Notes: generated from the sequence alone by a model not told the origin. A stretch of DNA of 48,409 nt from an uncultured Bacteroidia bacterium (GCA_902799345.1 CADBZW010000018.1:1-48409), one strand, 5' to 3'. Shown: positions 17,278 through 26,550, counted from the first letter of the stretch. Made by a program: numbers and translations.

Positions 17278-17409
17278 TGAAAGTTATTTTATAGGTATTG
17301 CATCAGAGAATATTTTTTCGTCAGAAATGCTTTTTGTATCGAAATAATTCGTAATTTCGTGGACTTTTAGAAAACGACAGCAATCAATCAACTAAAAACA
17401 TAAAACATC

Positions 17410-18435
17410 ATGCAAAACATCGATTGGGCAAATTTAACATTCGGTTATTATCCAACGAATTACAATGTCCGCTGCTACTATCGCAACGGTCAATGGGGCG
17501 AACTTGAAGTGACCTCCGAAACCAGTATTAACATCCACATGGCCGCCACCTGCCTGCACTATGGCCAAGAGGCTTTCGAAGGCATGAAGGCTTTCCGTGG
17601 CAAGGACGGCAAGGTGCGCATCTTCCGCATGGACGAGAACGGCAAGCGTTTGCAAAGCTCTTGCGATGGCATCATGATGGCCAAGCTTCCTTTGGAGAAG
17701 TTCGAAGAAGCCATCATCAAGGTGGTGAAACTCAACTCCGAGTTCATTCCTCCTTACGAAACGGGTGCTTCCTTGTATATCCGTCCTTTGCTTATCGGCA
17801 TGGGTGCCCAGGTGGGTGTGAAGCCTGCTACCGAGTATCTGTTTGTGGTCTTCGTGACCCCCGTCGGTCCTTACTTCAAGGGCGGCTTCATGGCCAACCC
17901 CTACGTCATCACGCGTAAGTACGACCGTTCGGCCCCGCTCGGCACGGGTATTTATAAGGTGGGTGGCAACTATGCCGCTTCCATGCGCGCCCACGTTGAG
18001 GCTTGCCACGGCGGTGAATACGCCTGCGAGTTCTATCTCGACGCCAAGGAGAAGAAATACATCGACGAGGCTGGCGCTGCCAACTTCTTCGGTATCAAGA
18101 ACAACACCTACATCACGCCTCAGAGCACTTCGATCCTGCCTTCCATCACCAACAAGAGCCTCATCCAAATCGCTGAGAGCTTGGGTATGAAGGTCGAGCG
18201 TCGTCCCATCCCCGAAGAGGAACTGTCCACCTTCGAAGAGGCTGGCGCTTGTGGCACCGCTGCCGTCATCAGCCCCATCTCGCGTATCGACGACCCCGAA
18301 ACGGGCAAGTCATACCAGTTTGGCGATGGCAAACCCGGTCCGTGGAGCGAGAAGCTTTACAACAAGCTCCGTGGCATCCAATACGGCACCGAGCCTGACG
18401 AATTCGGTTGGATTACCATCGTCGAAGGCATCTAA
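17410..18435 (+). CDS. ilvE: Branched-chain amino acid aminotransferase
   Basis: A 341-residue class IV PLP enzyme (EC 2.6.1.42) that interconverts Leu, Ile and Val with their 2-oxo acids, using 2-oxoglutarate/glutamate. The internal aldimine lysine is Lys183 in GTGIYKVGGNYAAS. EAGAANFFGI, which binds the cofactor phosphate region, and the C-terminal TGTAAVISPI-like segment (CGTAAVISPISRI) are present. FEGMKAFRGKDGKVRIFR near residue 60 is the conserved substrate-domain strand. The length is typical of the bacterial BCAT group II. It is monocistronic, divergent from the C10 protease, and closed by a good terminator. Only a weak promoter-like TAATTTCG (17352-17359) is visible. Confidence 0.95.
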   Translation: MQNIDWANLTFGYYPTNYNVRCYYRNGQWGELEVTSETSINIHMAATCLHYGQEAFEGMKAFRGKDGKVRIFRMDENGKRLQSSCDGIMMAKLPLEKFEEAIIKVVKLNSEFIPPYETGASLYIRPLLIGMGAQVGVKPATEYLFVVFVTPVGPYFKGGFMANPYVITRKYDRSAPLGTGIYKVGGNYAASMRAHVEACHGGEYACEFYLDAKEKKYIDEAGAANFFGIKNNTYITPQSTSILPSITNKSLIQIAESLGMKVERRPIPEEELSTFEEAGACGTAAVISPISRIDDPETGKSYQFGDGKPGPWSEKLYNKLRGIQYGTEPDEFGWITIVEGI

Positions 18436-18461
18436 TCAAGGAGCCTTTGGAAAAAAGAATG

Positions 18462-18494
18462 AAAAAAATGCGTCACAATGTGGCGCATTTTTTT
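18462..18494 (+). terminator. Intrinsic terminator of ilvE
   Basis: Stem ATGCGTCAC / GTGGCGCAT with loop AAT and one G-T pair, flanked by A7 and T7. It is a canonical terminator 26 nt after the ilvE stop. Confidence 0.9.
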
Positions 18495-18504
18495 GATTAA
18501 TATG

Positions 18505-18512
18505 TATTTTTG
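18505..18512 (+). promoter_or_regulatory. -7 promoter element for the Omp28-like gene
   Basis: TAttTTTG, 37 bases before the ATG at 18550 and ten bases after the ilvE terminator. Confidence 0.65.
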
Positions 18513-18549
18513 TGGCGGTAAACAATAATAATCAATAAAAAGTGACACT

Positions 18550-20637
18550 ATGAAAAAACTTTTCTTTGCCATTATGGCTTTGATGGCTTTCACGTTCTCC
18601 ATGGAAGCCCAGGTGTATGTCTCAACGACACCGACCAAAAGAAATGTCATCCTTGAGGAGTTCACGGGCCGCAACTGTCAGTATTGCCCTGATGGTCACG
18701 CCATCGCCAACCAGATTACAGCCAACAACCCTGGCCGCTTTTGGGCAGTGAATGTTCATGCCGGCAGCTATGCCGTGACATCGTATCCCAATTTCAACAC
18801 TACTGATGGCACGGCCATAGCTAATGGTTTCCAGATTGACGGCTATCCTGCAGGTGTGGTCAACCGTTCCACTCCTAACGGACAAAGTCGTGGCGCATGG
18901 GTATCATTAGCCAACCAGCAGATGAACCAGAATGCAGAGTGTAACGTGGCCGGCATGGTCATTGTGAATCCTATTACGCGCATGGCTACCATTAACGTAG
19001 AGGTTTATTATACCGACAACAGCAGCGTTGACGAGAACTACCTGACCGTCGCCATGTTGCAGGACAGCATCCTTGGCTCGCAAGCTGGTGCATCGACATG
19101 GAATCCTGGCCAAATGATTGGCAACCAATATGTACACATGCATGTCCTTCGCGATATGATTACCAACACTTGGGGCGATGCCATTGCACCTACCACCCAA
19201 GGAACGCTGGTTACTAAAACATACGAATATCAGATTCCTGTTTCGATAGGCACACCTAATGGTATCGATGTCGATCTCAATAACATCACTTTCCTTGCTT
19301 GGGTATCGGAGCGTTCACAAGATTATGATTGGGTGAATCCGCAGAACCAACAACACTATATGTTTACTGCGGTACGCCCCATCCTGAACGCCTGTGAGCT
19401 TGAATACGTCCTGGGTGTCGATGAGCCTATATATCCTATTGTGGCTAGTATTGGAATAGACGGTTTGTATGAATGCACGCAGTCGAAAAAGGCAGAAATC
19501 AACATCCAAAACATCGGCACCTCAACCCTCAACTCGATGACCGTCGTCATGGATTACGCTGGCGAGACCTATACCCGGAACTGGGAAGGCGAACTGCTGC
19601 CTTTCGGCAGGGAAAAGATCATCATCCCGATGACGACTCCATTTGGCACCAACGATATGACGATTTCCATTACGGAAGCCAATGGACAGGCATACTCTTT
19701 CACCCATACGGAGACCATCAATAGCATCGAATGGGTCGACCTTGAGGTTGAAGGCGAAACAGAAACGCTGAAGCTGATGTTGATGCAAGACAAGTTCGGC
19801 AATCAAACTACCTGGTCGTTTACGGCTTCCGACGGCACGGTGTTGGCTTCGGGAGGCCCATACCAGATTTTGCCAGGTAGCAGTGGAACTCAGATTCATG
19901 TCGAGAACGTCGTCGTTCCCGTCAATGAATGTGTGAGATTCACCATCCGCGATGCGATGGGTGATGGAATTTGCTGCACTAGCGGCAATGGCTATTATAT
20001 CGTCAAGGACAGCCACAATAACGTGCTCTTTGGCGACCAAAATGATGGCGATTTCGGTGAAGAGTTTTCGCACCTGATTTCCATTAGGGGTGGACAGACA
20101 TCGGAAGTCGAAGTAGGCGCCACGGAAGTTCTCAACATGTCTTACCATGAGGCAGATTTCGTTGCACCGCTTACTTTTGTAGATTATCCCGAAGAAGTTG
20201 GCTTCTCTTACAGAAAAGTGACCAACTCCAACGTGATGACGGTGGAGGGCCAATTGAACGAGTACAGTAAGGTCGTTGCTCATGTCGACGGCCTTGACGC
20301 CAATTCTATCTATATGGTGAAGGCATACGCCATTGTTAATGGTGTGACATATTATGGCTCGGAAACCACATTCCAGACTGTTCTTGAGGGCGTGAACGAT
20401 TTCGCAGCCTCTTTGAAGCTCTATCCTAATCCGACATCGAGTGTGTTGAACATCGAAGGTGAAGGCATCAACAGCGTTGAGGTCTTCAATGTTGTGGGAC
20501 AGCATGTCGCTTCGATGTCAAGCGATGGGAACAAGGCCCAAATCAACACTGAAAGCCTGAATGCGGGTGTTTACTTCGTCCGTATCCTTGCCAATGATGG
20601 CAACATGGTCAACCGCACTTTCACAGTGGTTCGTTAA
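18550..20637 (+). CDS. Omp28-like surface protein with thioredoxin-fold CxxC and T9SS sorting domain
   Basis: A 695-residue secreted protein. A signal peptide (to about EAQ, residue 21) is followed by an Omp28-type domain that starts NVILEEFTGRNCQYCPDGH; Cys43 and Cys46 form a thioredoxin-like CxxC. PVEVYYTD-like and WVSERSQDYDW segments follow in the same domain (to ~residue 290). Beta-sandwich modules occupy ~300-600. The final ~75 residues are a type A T9SS domain (LKLYPNPTSSVLNIEGEG, NVVGQHVA, ending TFTVVR). Omp28 was first described in P. gingivalis as an outer-membrane adhesin-like protein. The CxxC suggests a redox or peptide-binding role at the surface, which is inference. It has its own promoter and terminator. 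Confidence 0.88.
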   Translation: MKKLFFAIMALMAFTFSMEAQVYVSTTPTKRNVILEEFTGRNCQYCPDGHAIANQITANNPGRFWAVNVHAGSYAVTSYPNFNTTDGTAIANGFQIDGYPAGVVNRSTPNGQSRGAWVSLANQQMNQNAECNVAGMVIVNPITRMATINVEVYYTDNSSVDENYLTVAMLQDSILGSQAGASTWNPGQMIGNQYVHMHVLRDMITNTWGDAIAPTTQGTLVTKTYEYQIPVSIGTPNGIDVDLNNITFLAWVSERSQDYDWVNPQNQQHYMFTAVRPILNACELEYVLGVDEPIYPIVASIGIDGLYECTQSKKAEINIQNIGTSTLNSMTVVMDYAGETYTRNWEGELLPFGREKIIIPMTTPFGTNDMTISITEANGQAYSFTHTETINSIEWVDLEVEGETETLKLMLMQDKFGNQTTWSFTASDGTVLASGGPYQILPGSSGTQIHVENVVVPVNECVRFTIRDAMGDGICCTSGNGYYIVKDSHNNVLFGDQNDGDFGEEFSHLISIRGGQTSEVEVGATEVLNMSYHEADFVAPLTFVDYPEEVGFSYRKVTNSNVMTVEGQLNEYSKVVAHVDGLDANSIYMVKAYAIVNGVTYYGSETTFQTVLEGVNDFAASLKLYPNPTSSVLNIEGEGINSVEVFNVVGQHVASMSSDGNKAQINTESLNAGVYFVRILANDGNMVNRTFTVVR

Positions 20638-20656
20638 TCGGTCCGCTGGAGTATAA

Positions 20657-20694
20657 CGAAAAAAAGCCGCTTCAATCGAAGCGGCTTTTTTTCG
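20657..20694. terminator. Strong bidirectional terminator
   Basis: A perfect 17-bp stem (CGAAAAAAAGCCGCTTC / GAAGCGGCTTTTTTTCG) with loop AATC, including A7/T7 tails for both strands. It lies between the convergent Omp28-like gene and pyrF. Confidence 0.92.
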
Positions 20695-20721
20695 TCATTG
20701 CGAGCGAAGCGAAGCAATATA
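20692..20721. repeat. Short REP-like sequence
   Basis: The stretch TCGTCATTGCGAGCGAAGCG plus AAGCAAT resembles dispersed GTCATTGCGAGCGAAGCGAAGCAA-type REP sequences. It shares the CGTCAT start of the larger palindromes at 1827 and 37432, but only one arm is present. Confidence 0.5.
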
Positions 20722-20745
20722 GAGTCTATAACCCGAAAAAAGGAA

Positions 20746-21573
20746 TCAAACCAATCCCTTCTCCTTCAGCAACACGCTCATCTGCTCCTGCAACTTCTTC
20801 GCTTCCTCGCCTGCGCGAACGGCGAAGTCGCTGCCATTGGAGGCGTAGATGATGCCTCTTGATGAGTTGACGAGCAGGCCACATTCGTCGTTCAAGCCGT
20901 TGTTGGCCACAGCCTGCAAGTCGCCGCCTTGGGCTCCCACGCCAGGCACGAGGAAGAAATAGTCGGGCAACATCTTGCGGATTTCGCCTAACTCCTCAGG
21001 GTGGGTGGCGCCAACCACAAACATCATTTGCTCCGAGGTGGCCCAAGTGGTAGCGGTTTGCAGCACCTGTTGGTGGAGCATCCTTTCTCCTACATTGAGG
21101 TATTGGAAGTCTTGTGAGCCTTTGTTGGAGGTCAGAGCCAAGAGGATGACCCATTTGTCCTCGAAGTTGAGGAAAGGCTCCACGGAGTCCTTGCCCATGT
21201 AGGGCGCTACGGTCAAGGCGTCGGCTTTCAAGGTGTTGAAGAAGGCCTTGGCGTAGTTGGCTGAGGTATTGCCGATGTCGCCGCGCTTGGCGTCGGCGAT
21301 GATGAAGATGTCGGGGTAGTTGTTCTTGATGTACTGGATGGTACGCTCCAAGCTCTGCCAACCTTTGGATCCGTAGACCTCGTAGAAGGCCGTGTTGGGC
21401 TTGTAAGCCACGGCATAGGGCGCAGTCTGGTTGATGATCTGCTTGTTGAACTCAAAGACAGGGTCTTCAAAAGCCATCAGTTCCTGCGGAATCTTGTTGA
21501 TGTCAGTGTCCAACCCGACGCAGAGGAACGACTGCTTTTTCTTGATTTGCTCAAATAACTGGTGTTTATTCAT
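20746..21573 (-). CDS. pyrF: Orotidine 5'-phosphate decarboxylase
   Basis: A 275-residue enzyme (EC 4.1.1.23) for the last step of UMP synthesis, of the longer type 2 group. The catalytic charged array is visible: FLCVGLDTD near the N-terminus, then [10 protein letters not shown] with Lys96 and its flanking Asp residues. [12 protein letters not shown] binds the phosphate, and [13 protein letters not shown] closes the barrel. I place the start at [10 protein letters not shown] (ATG 21573); an in-frame ATG 18 nt upstream (MSINNP) is less like the family. It is the last gene of purM-prfA-pyrF but is separated from prfA by 94 bp with an inverted repeat, so it may also have separate control. Confidence 0.95.
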   Translation of the reverse strand: MNKHQLFEQIKKKQSFLCVGLDTDINKIPQELMAFEDPVFEFNKQIINQTAPYAVAYKPNTAFYEVYGSKGWQSLERTIQYIKNNYPDIFIIADAKRGDIGNTSANYAKAFFNTLKADALTVAPYMGKDSVEPFLNFEDKWVILLALTSNKGSQDFQYLNVGERMLHQQVLQTATTWATSEQMMFVVGATHPEELGEIRKMLPDYFFLVPGVGAQGGDLQAVANNGLNDECGLLVNSSRGIIYASNGSDFAVRAGEEAKKLQEQMSVLLKEKGLV

Positions 21574-21584
21574 AGGATTGTTTA

Positions 21585-21656
21585 TTGACACGGGACACGG
21601 GACTGCGGGACACGTGACAATGGTCTCGCGTCTCGTGTCTCGAAGTCTCGTGTCAA
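21585..21656. repeat. Imperfect inverted repeat between prfA and pyrF
   Basis: The left arm, with repeated GACACGG/GGGACACG units (21585-21614), can pair with CGTGTCTCGAAGTCTCGTGTCAA-type sequence (21634-21656). Internal repetition of ACACGGG and TCTCGTGTC suggests expansion. It is in the intercistronic gap and could act as an mRNA-stability hairpin. Confidence 0.6.
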
Positions 21657-21667
21657 ATTATTGTACA

Positions 21668-22774
21668 TTATGATTCAATATTTTCTTTTAGTCTTTCAGC
21701 GTTTTCCGCCATTTGCAGGCGGTTGATTATTTCGTCAAGGTCGCCATCCATGACGGCGGCGAGGTTGTAGACCGTCAGGCCTTCCACGCGGTGGTCGGTG
21801 ACGCGGCCTTGGGGATAGTTGTAGGTGCGGATCTTCGCCGAGCGGTCGCCGGTCGAGACCATGGTCTTGCGCTTGGCGGAGATGTCGTTGATGTATTTTT
21901 GGTATTCCATGTCGTAGATGCGCGTGCGCAGTCTGGCCAAGGCGCGTTCGCGGTTCTTGGGTTGGTCGCGAGTCTCGGTACACTCAATGAGGATCTCCTG
22001 CATCTCGCCCGTGTTGGGGTTCTTCCACATATAACGCAGGCGCACTCCTGACTCCACCTTGTTCACGTTCTGTCCACCAGCGCCTGACGAGCGGAAGGTA
22101 TCCCATTTGATTTCGCCCTCGTTGATTTCCACGTCGAACTCTTCGGCTTCAGGCAACACGGCCACCGAAGCGGCAGAGGTGTGGATGCGGCCTTGGGTCT
22201 CGGTCTTGGGTACGCGCTGTACACGGTGAACGCCAGACTCAAATTTCAAGATGCCATAGCATCCGTTGCCCGTCACGGTGAAGTCGATTTCCTTGTATCC
22301 GCCGCTCGCGCCTTCGCTTACACTGGTCACTTCGACCTTCCAACCGCGGTTTTCGCAGAATTTGGAGTACATGCGGAACAAGTCGCCGGCAAAGAGGCAG
22401 GCTTCGTCGCCGCCCGTGCCCGCACGGATTTCCATGATGGCGTTCTTGCTATCCTGTGGGTCTTTGGGAATCATCATCACGCGGATGTCCTGCTCCAGTT
22501 GCTCGATACGCGTTTGGGCTGTGTCCAACTCCTCTTGGGCCATCTTGCGCATCTCCTCGTCCTTCTCCGTGGTCAGAATTTCTTTAGCTTCTTCAACGTT
22601 GGCTTTCAGGGTCTTGTATTCCTTAAAGGCCATAACGATAGGCTCCAAGTCCTTATAGTCCTTGTTGAGCTTCACGAACTTTTTCATGTCGGAAGCCACG
22701 GCAGGGTCGGCGAGCTGTTCGCCCATTTCCTCCCAGCGGTGCTTTATCGTTTCTAATTTCTCGGTAATGTCCAT
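21668..22774 (-). CDS. prfA: Peptide chain release factor 1
   Basis: A 368-residue class I release factor that reads UAA/UAG and triggers peptidyl-tRNA hydrolysis. The catalytic GGQ is Gly233-Gly234-Gln235 in SSGAGGQNVNKVESG. The codon-reading PxT motif is in HRVQRVPKTETQGRIHTSAA (PKT). The N-terminal ~100 residues are the helical domain absent from short peptidyl-hydrolase paralogues, which makes RF1 rather than ArfB-type. It lies three bases after purM, so the two are co-transcribed. Confidence 0.96.
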   Translation of the reverse strand: MDITEKLETIKHRWEEMGEQLADPAVASDMKKFVKLNKDYKDLEPIVMAFKEYKTLKANVEEAKEILTTEKDEEMRKMAQEELDTAQTRIEQLEQDIRVMMIPKDPQDSKNAIMEIRAGTGGDEACLFAGDLFRMYSKFCENRGWKVEVTSVSEGASGGYKEIDFTVTGNGCYGILKFESGVHRVQRVPKTETQGRIHTSAASVAVLPEAEEFDVEINEGEIKWDTFRSSGAGGQNVNKVESGVRLRYMWKNPNTGEMQEILIECTETRDQPKNRERALARLRTRIYDMEYQKYINDISAKRKTMVSTGDRSAKIRTYNYPQGRVTDHRVEGLTVYNLAAVMDGDLDEIINRLQMAENAERLKENIES

Positions 22775-22777
22775 GGT

Positions 22778-23938
22778 TCAATACTCAAACGTACCAAACT
22801 CACTCTTAATCGTCAATCTCTTTTGTTCCGATGCCTCCACATGCCCAATAATCTGGCTGTCAATGTTGAACTGTTTGGCGATAGCAACCATTTCATTGGC
22901 AGCCTTTTCGTTGGTGTAGATTTCAAGACGGGAACCCATGTTGAAGACCTTGTACATCTCGTGCCAGTCGGTGCCCGAAGCCGCTTGAATCATCTTGAAC
23001 AAAGGCGGCAACGCCAACATGTTGTCTTTCACGATATGCAGTTTGTCGACGAAGTGCAGCACTTTGGTCTGGGCACCGCCGCTGCAATGGATGATGCCGT
23101 GGATTTGCTTGCGGAACTCCTTCAAAATCGGAATCATCAGCGGGGCATAGGTGCGGGTGGGCGAGAGGATGAGTTTGCCCACGTCCACGCCGGGGACTTC
23201 GGTCGGGTCGGTCAGTTTGTGCTGGCCGGAATAGACCAACTCTTCAGGGATGCTGTGGTCGTAGCTTTCGTCGTATTTCTCAGCCAAGTAATGATTCAGC
23301 ATGTCATGGCGGGCCGAGGTGAGGCCGTTGCTGCCCATGCCACCGTTGTAGCTGTCCTCGTAGGTGGCTTGCCCGTATGAGGCGAAGGCCACGATGACAT
23401 CGCCTGGCTGCAGGTTGTTCTCAATCACTTCATCACGTCTGATTCGGGTAGTCACGGTGCTGTCGACGATGACGGTGCGAACGAGGTCGCCCACGTCAGC
23501 AGTCTCGCCACCGGTGAGGTAGATGCCGATGCCCAGCTTGCGCAGTTTCTCCAAGAAATGCTCAGTCCCGTTAATCAAGGCGGAAATCACCTCGCCCGGA
23601 ATCAGGCTCTTGTTGCGCCCGATGGTGGAGGAGAGGAGCATATTGTCCGTCGCGCCCACGCAGATGAGGTCGTCGGTGTTCATCACCACAGCGTCTTGCG
23701 CCACGCCTTCCCATACGCTCATGTCGCCGGTCTCTTTCCAATAGAGGTAGGCGAGCGACGATTTGGTTCCCGCGCCGTCGGCGTGCATGATGTTACAATA
23801 AAGCGGGTCGCCACCGAGGATGTCGGGGATGATTTTGCAGAAGGCGTTGGGGTACAAGCCCTTGTCGAGGTTCTTGATGGCGTTGTGGATGTCTTCCTTT
23901 TCGGCTGAAACGCCGCGTTGGCTGTAGCGATTGTCCAT
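22778..23938 (-). CDS. purM: Phosphoribosylformylglycinamidine cyclo-ligase (AIR synthetase)
   Basis: A 386-residue enzyme (EC 6.3.3.1) of purine synthesis that converts FGAM to AIR with ATP. PurM/HypE-type signatures include MDNRYSQRGVSAEKED at the N-terminus, MHADGAGTKSSLAYLY, VVMNTDDLICVGA and YLTGGETADVGDLVRT; the C-terminal domain contains HCSGGAQTKVLHF. It is the long AIRS variant seen in Bacteroidota. It heads the purM-prfA-pyrF operon. The 90 bp upstream are occupied by a 20-bp perfect inverted repeat and no consensus promoter is apparent. Confidence 0.93.
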   Translation of the reverse strand: MDNRYSQRGVSAEKEDIHNAIKNLDKGLYPNAFCKIIPDILGGDPLYCNIMHADGAGTKSSLAYLYWKETGDMSVWEGVAQDAVVMNTDDLICVGATDNMLLSSTIGRNKSLIPGEVISALINGTEHFLEKLRKLGIGIYLTGGETADVGDLVRTVIVDSTVTTRIRRDEVIENNLQPGDVIVAFASYGQATYEDSYNGGMGSNGLTSARHDMLNHYLAEKYDESYDHSIPEELVYSGQHKLTDPTEVPGVDVGKLILSPTRTYAPLMIPILKEFRKQIHGIIHCSGGAQTKVLHFVDKLHIVKDNMLALPPLFKMIQAASGTDWHEMYKVFNMGSRLEIYTNEKAANEMVAIAKQFNIDSQIIGHVEASEQKRLTIKSEFGTFEY

Positions 23939-23959
23939 GATTTCTTTTTACTATGGCTT

Positions 23960-24021
23960 ATGGCTTATGACAATGGCCTTTTTCATTGGCCAACAGGCCA
24001 TAGGCCATTGTCATAAGCCAT
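23960..24021. repeat. Perfect 20-bp inverted repeat upstream of purM
   Basis: Arms at 23960-23979 and 24002-24021 are exact reverse complements (ATGGCTTATGACAATGGCCT on the left). The spacer holds a second, shorter palindrome (TTGGCC...GGCCA), and half-units (ATGGCTTATG, GGCCATTG) are duplicated. It sits between the OmpA-family gene and purM, both minus strand, and may serve as a terminator for the former without a T-tract. Confidence 0.8.
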
Positions 24022-24028
24022 TGTCTAA

Positions 24029-26485
24029 CTATTTGAATTTCAGTTTCTGTTCCTTAGTGTCGAATTCGAAGTTGCCGAGTTGCTTCATGTCTTTTTGACC
24101 GATGACCCAGCGTTCGATCATACGGCTGACGACCTTGCACTCCACGTTGTAAATTGAGCGGCCGCCGATTCTCACTTCCCTGATGACGAAGACGGCGTTG
24201 TTGGCGATGCCACCCGTGGTGAAGATCTTGTCCGTGTCGCCCTTGAAGTTGTCGGCGGTGATGCGGCCGTTCTTCAGCATCTCCAAGGCGTAGTTTTCGC
24301 TGATGCAGAAGTCGGCATTTTGGCTGTAGGTGACAGGCTCGTTGTAGCCGTCAATGTTGGCGACGAAGTTGAAGTAGCCTTTCTTGTCGACGGTAAACGA
24401 CACAATCTCGTCTTCCTGCGGGTTGATGGCGATGTTCACCGTTTGATCCTCGTTGATGTTAGTGCGTGGCACAAAGTCCTTGCTCAGGATGCGGAACTCG
24501 GTGCGGCGGTTCATCTGGTGGGCGGCTTCCTTCACCTCGGTGTTGGGCAACTTGTTGATGAAGTCTTCGGTCAGCACGGTGCCCGCCTTGAAGGTGTAGC
24601 CCTTCACGGTCATGTCGTTTTGGAGGGTGCGGGGTACGCGCTCGCCATAGCCCTTGGCGGTCAGACGCAGCGGGTCGATGCCACGGATGATGAGGTAGTC
24701 GACGACGCTTTGGGCACGTTTCTGCGACAGGATGTCGTTGTGTTCGTCGGTGTCGCGGGCGTCGGTGTGTGAGGCCAGCTCGATGGTGATGGTCGGGTTG
24801 ACTTGCAGGGTCTCGATAAGGCCTTGCAGCGAGTCTTCAAACTGTGGCTTGAGGTCCCACTTGCCCAGGTCGTAGAGGATGTCGGGCAGCATGATAGGCT
24901 CCTGAGGTATGGGCTCGATGTCGTAGTCTTTCTCTATGTCCTTGCTGAACTCCAGTCCCACGGTGGTCTCCTGCACGGCCAGGGTGAAATAGTTCTCCTT
25001 ATCGATGGTGACGTCGTAGGTGGTGTTTTTGTTTATCTGGCTCTCGCTGAAGTTGAAGTAGCCTCTGTCGTTGGTGCGTGTCGAAATGTTGGAGCCGTCG
25101 CTGCCGACCAGGCGTACGCTAGCATCGCTCACAAGTTGTTTGGTCTTGGCGTCTTTCACCGTTCCCGAGAAGGTGAAGAGGATAGGAGGCTCTTCAAAGT
25201 AATAGATGTTGTCCAAGCCACGGGTGTTGCCACGGCTCGACGACACGAAGCCACGTTCTTCGGTGGGGTGGAACACGATGGCGAAGTCGTCGCCTGTCGA
25301 GTTGATGGGGTATTTCAGGTTGCGAGGCTCGCCCCACTGGCCGCTGGTGTCCATGGAGGAGACGAAGATGTCGAGGCCGCCCATGCCGCCGTGGCCGTCG
25401 GAGGCGAAATACAGCACGGTGTCGTATCTCAGGAAGGGGAACACCTCGTTGCCTGCGGTGTTGATTTTCTCGCCCAGGTTGAAGGGGTGCTTGAACGGCT
25501 CGTTGGCGTTGTCGCGCATGGCCACCCAAATGTCGTTGCCGCCGAAGCCGCCTTTGCGCTCGGCAGCGAAGTACATGATGAGTTCGTCGCTGGAGAGGGT
25601 GGGATGGCCTACGATGTCGAGGGTGTCGACGCCGGCGATCTCCACGGGGTGGGCCTCCGAGAAGGCACCACCGCTCTTGCCTGCCACCATGATCTGGCAG
25701 CCGTTCTTACGGTGCGCGCCGTTTTGGCAGCGGGTGAAGTACAGCTTCGTGTATCTCGAATTCATGAAAGGCGTGCCTTCGCTGGCGACGGTGTTGATGC
25801 TCTCGCTTTCATCGGCGAGGACGGGTGTGCTCCAGTCGCCTTTGCGGTCTTGCTTCGAGGTGAAGAAGTCAGCGAACTCCTGACCAGTGATGCCGTCTTT
25901 CTCCTTACCTGTGGCGGCATCGCGGGTGGAAGTGAAGATGATTTCGTTGTAGTTGTTGTTGAGCCAGGTGGCTGCGTAGTCAGAGTCTTTGGTCGAGTTG
26001 ACTTTCTTCAACGGTGAGAGTTGGTATTTTGAAGGATTCTCTATCCATTCCTGTATCAGTTGCGTGGTCTCCACGCCCAGAGGACCTCTAGGGTCGTCGG
26101 GCACCTTTTGGCTGTAAAGCTCATACATCTCGATGGCATCCTTGAACTTCTCGTTGATTTTATAGGTCTCAGCCAGGTTGAGGTAGACCTCGGGGTGGGT
26201 GTTGGGGTATTCGCTCTTCAGCACGCGTTTGTAGAACGGCTCGGCGCGTTTGGTAAGGCCGATGAGGCGGTAGCACTCCGCTATCTGGAAGCTGATGCGG
26301 TTGCGTTCGTCCTTGTTGCGGCGCACCTTGCGGTAGGCTTTCTTGTAGCGGTCGGCGGCTTCGGTGTATTGTTTGCGTCCGAAGGCCAGGTCGGCGTTCT
26401 TGGCGGGGTTTCTTCTTTGTGCGTAGAGGTCGCTGCTCATGAAGATGAACAGTGCCGACATCAGGATAAGGAGGTATCTTTTCAT
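24029..26485 (-). CDS. PorE-like OmpA-family protein (TPR, beta-propeller, CarboxypepD_reg, OmpA) with retropepsin-like C-terminus
   Basis: An 818-residue envelope protein with a signal peptide (to about YAQ, residue 22). Domains in order: TPR-like helices (~25-150); a PD40/WD40 beta-propeller (~165-440, GHPTLSSDELIMYFAAERKG); a carboxypeptidase-regulatory-like beta domain (~445-530, FSGTVKDAKTKQLVSDASV); and an OmpA peptidoglycan-binding domain (~540-678, ELASHTDARDTDEHNDILSQ, KRAQSVVDYLIIRG, MNRRTEFRIL). This order matches PorE of T9SS, which anchors the translocon to peptidoglycan. Residues ~698-814 are an extra domain that reads like the TIGR02281/gag-type retropepsin fold, with the catalytic DTGA replaced (YSQN, 720-723). 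No lipobox is seen, unlike P. gingivalis PorE. Its promoter is at 26551-26558. Confidence 0.85.
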   Translation of the reverse strand: MKRYLLILMSALFIFMSSDLYAQRRNPAKNADLAFGRKQYTEAADRYKKAYRKVRRNKDERNRISFQIAECYRLIGLTKRAEPFYKRVLKSEYPNTHPEVYLNLAETYKINEKFKDAIEMYELYSQKVPDDPRGPLGVETTQLIQEWIENPSKYQLSPLKKVNSTKDSDYAATWLNNNYNEIIFTSTRDAATGKEKDGITGQEFADFFTSKQDRKGDWSTPVLADESESINTVASEGTPFMNSRYTKLYFTRCQNGAHRKNGCQIMVAGKSGGAFSEAHPVEIAGVDTLDIVGHPTLSSDELIMYFAAERKGGFGGNDIWVAMRDNANEPFKHPFNLGEKINTAGNEVFPFLRYDTVLYFASDGHGGMGGLDIFVSSMDTSGQWGEPRNLKYPINSTGDDFAIVFHPTEERGFVSSSRGNTRGLDNIYYFEEPPILFTFSGTVKDAKTKQLVSDASVRLVGSDGSNISTRTNDRGYFNFSESQINKNTTYDVTIDKENYFTLAVQETTVGLEFSKDIEKDYDIEPIPQEPIMLPDILYDLGKWDLKPQFEDSLQGLIETLQVNPTITIELASHTDARDTDEHNDILSQKRAQSVVDYLIIRGIDPLRLTAKGYGERVPRTLQNDMTVKGYTFKAGTVLTEDFINKLPNTEVKEAAHQMNRRTEFRILSKDFVPRTNINEDQTVNIAINPQEDEIVSFTVDKKGYFNFVANIDGYNEPVTYSQNADFCISENYALEMLKNGRITADNFKGDTDKIFTTGGIANNAVFVIREVRIGGRSIYNVECKVVSRMIERWVIGQKDMKQLGNFEFDTKEQKLKFK

Positions 26486-26550
26486 AGTTCTAGATTATCA
26501 TTTTGTGAAACGCCCGATGTGGCGTTTTTATTGCAGTATAATTCAAACTA

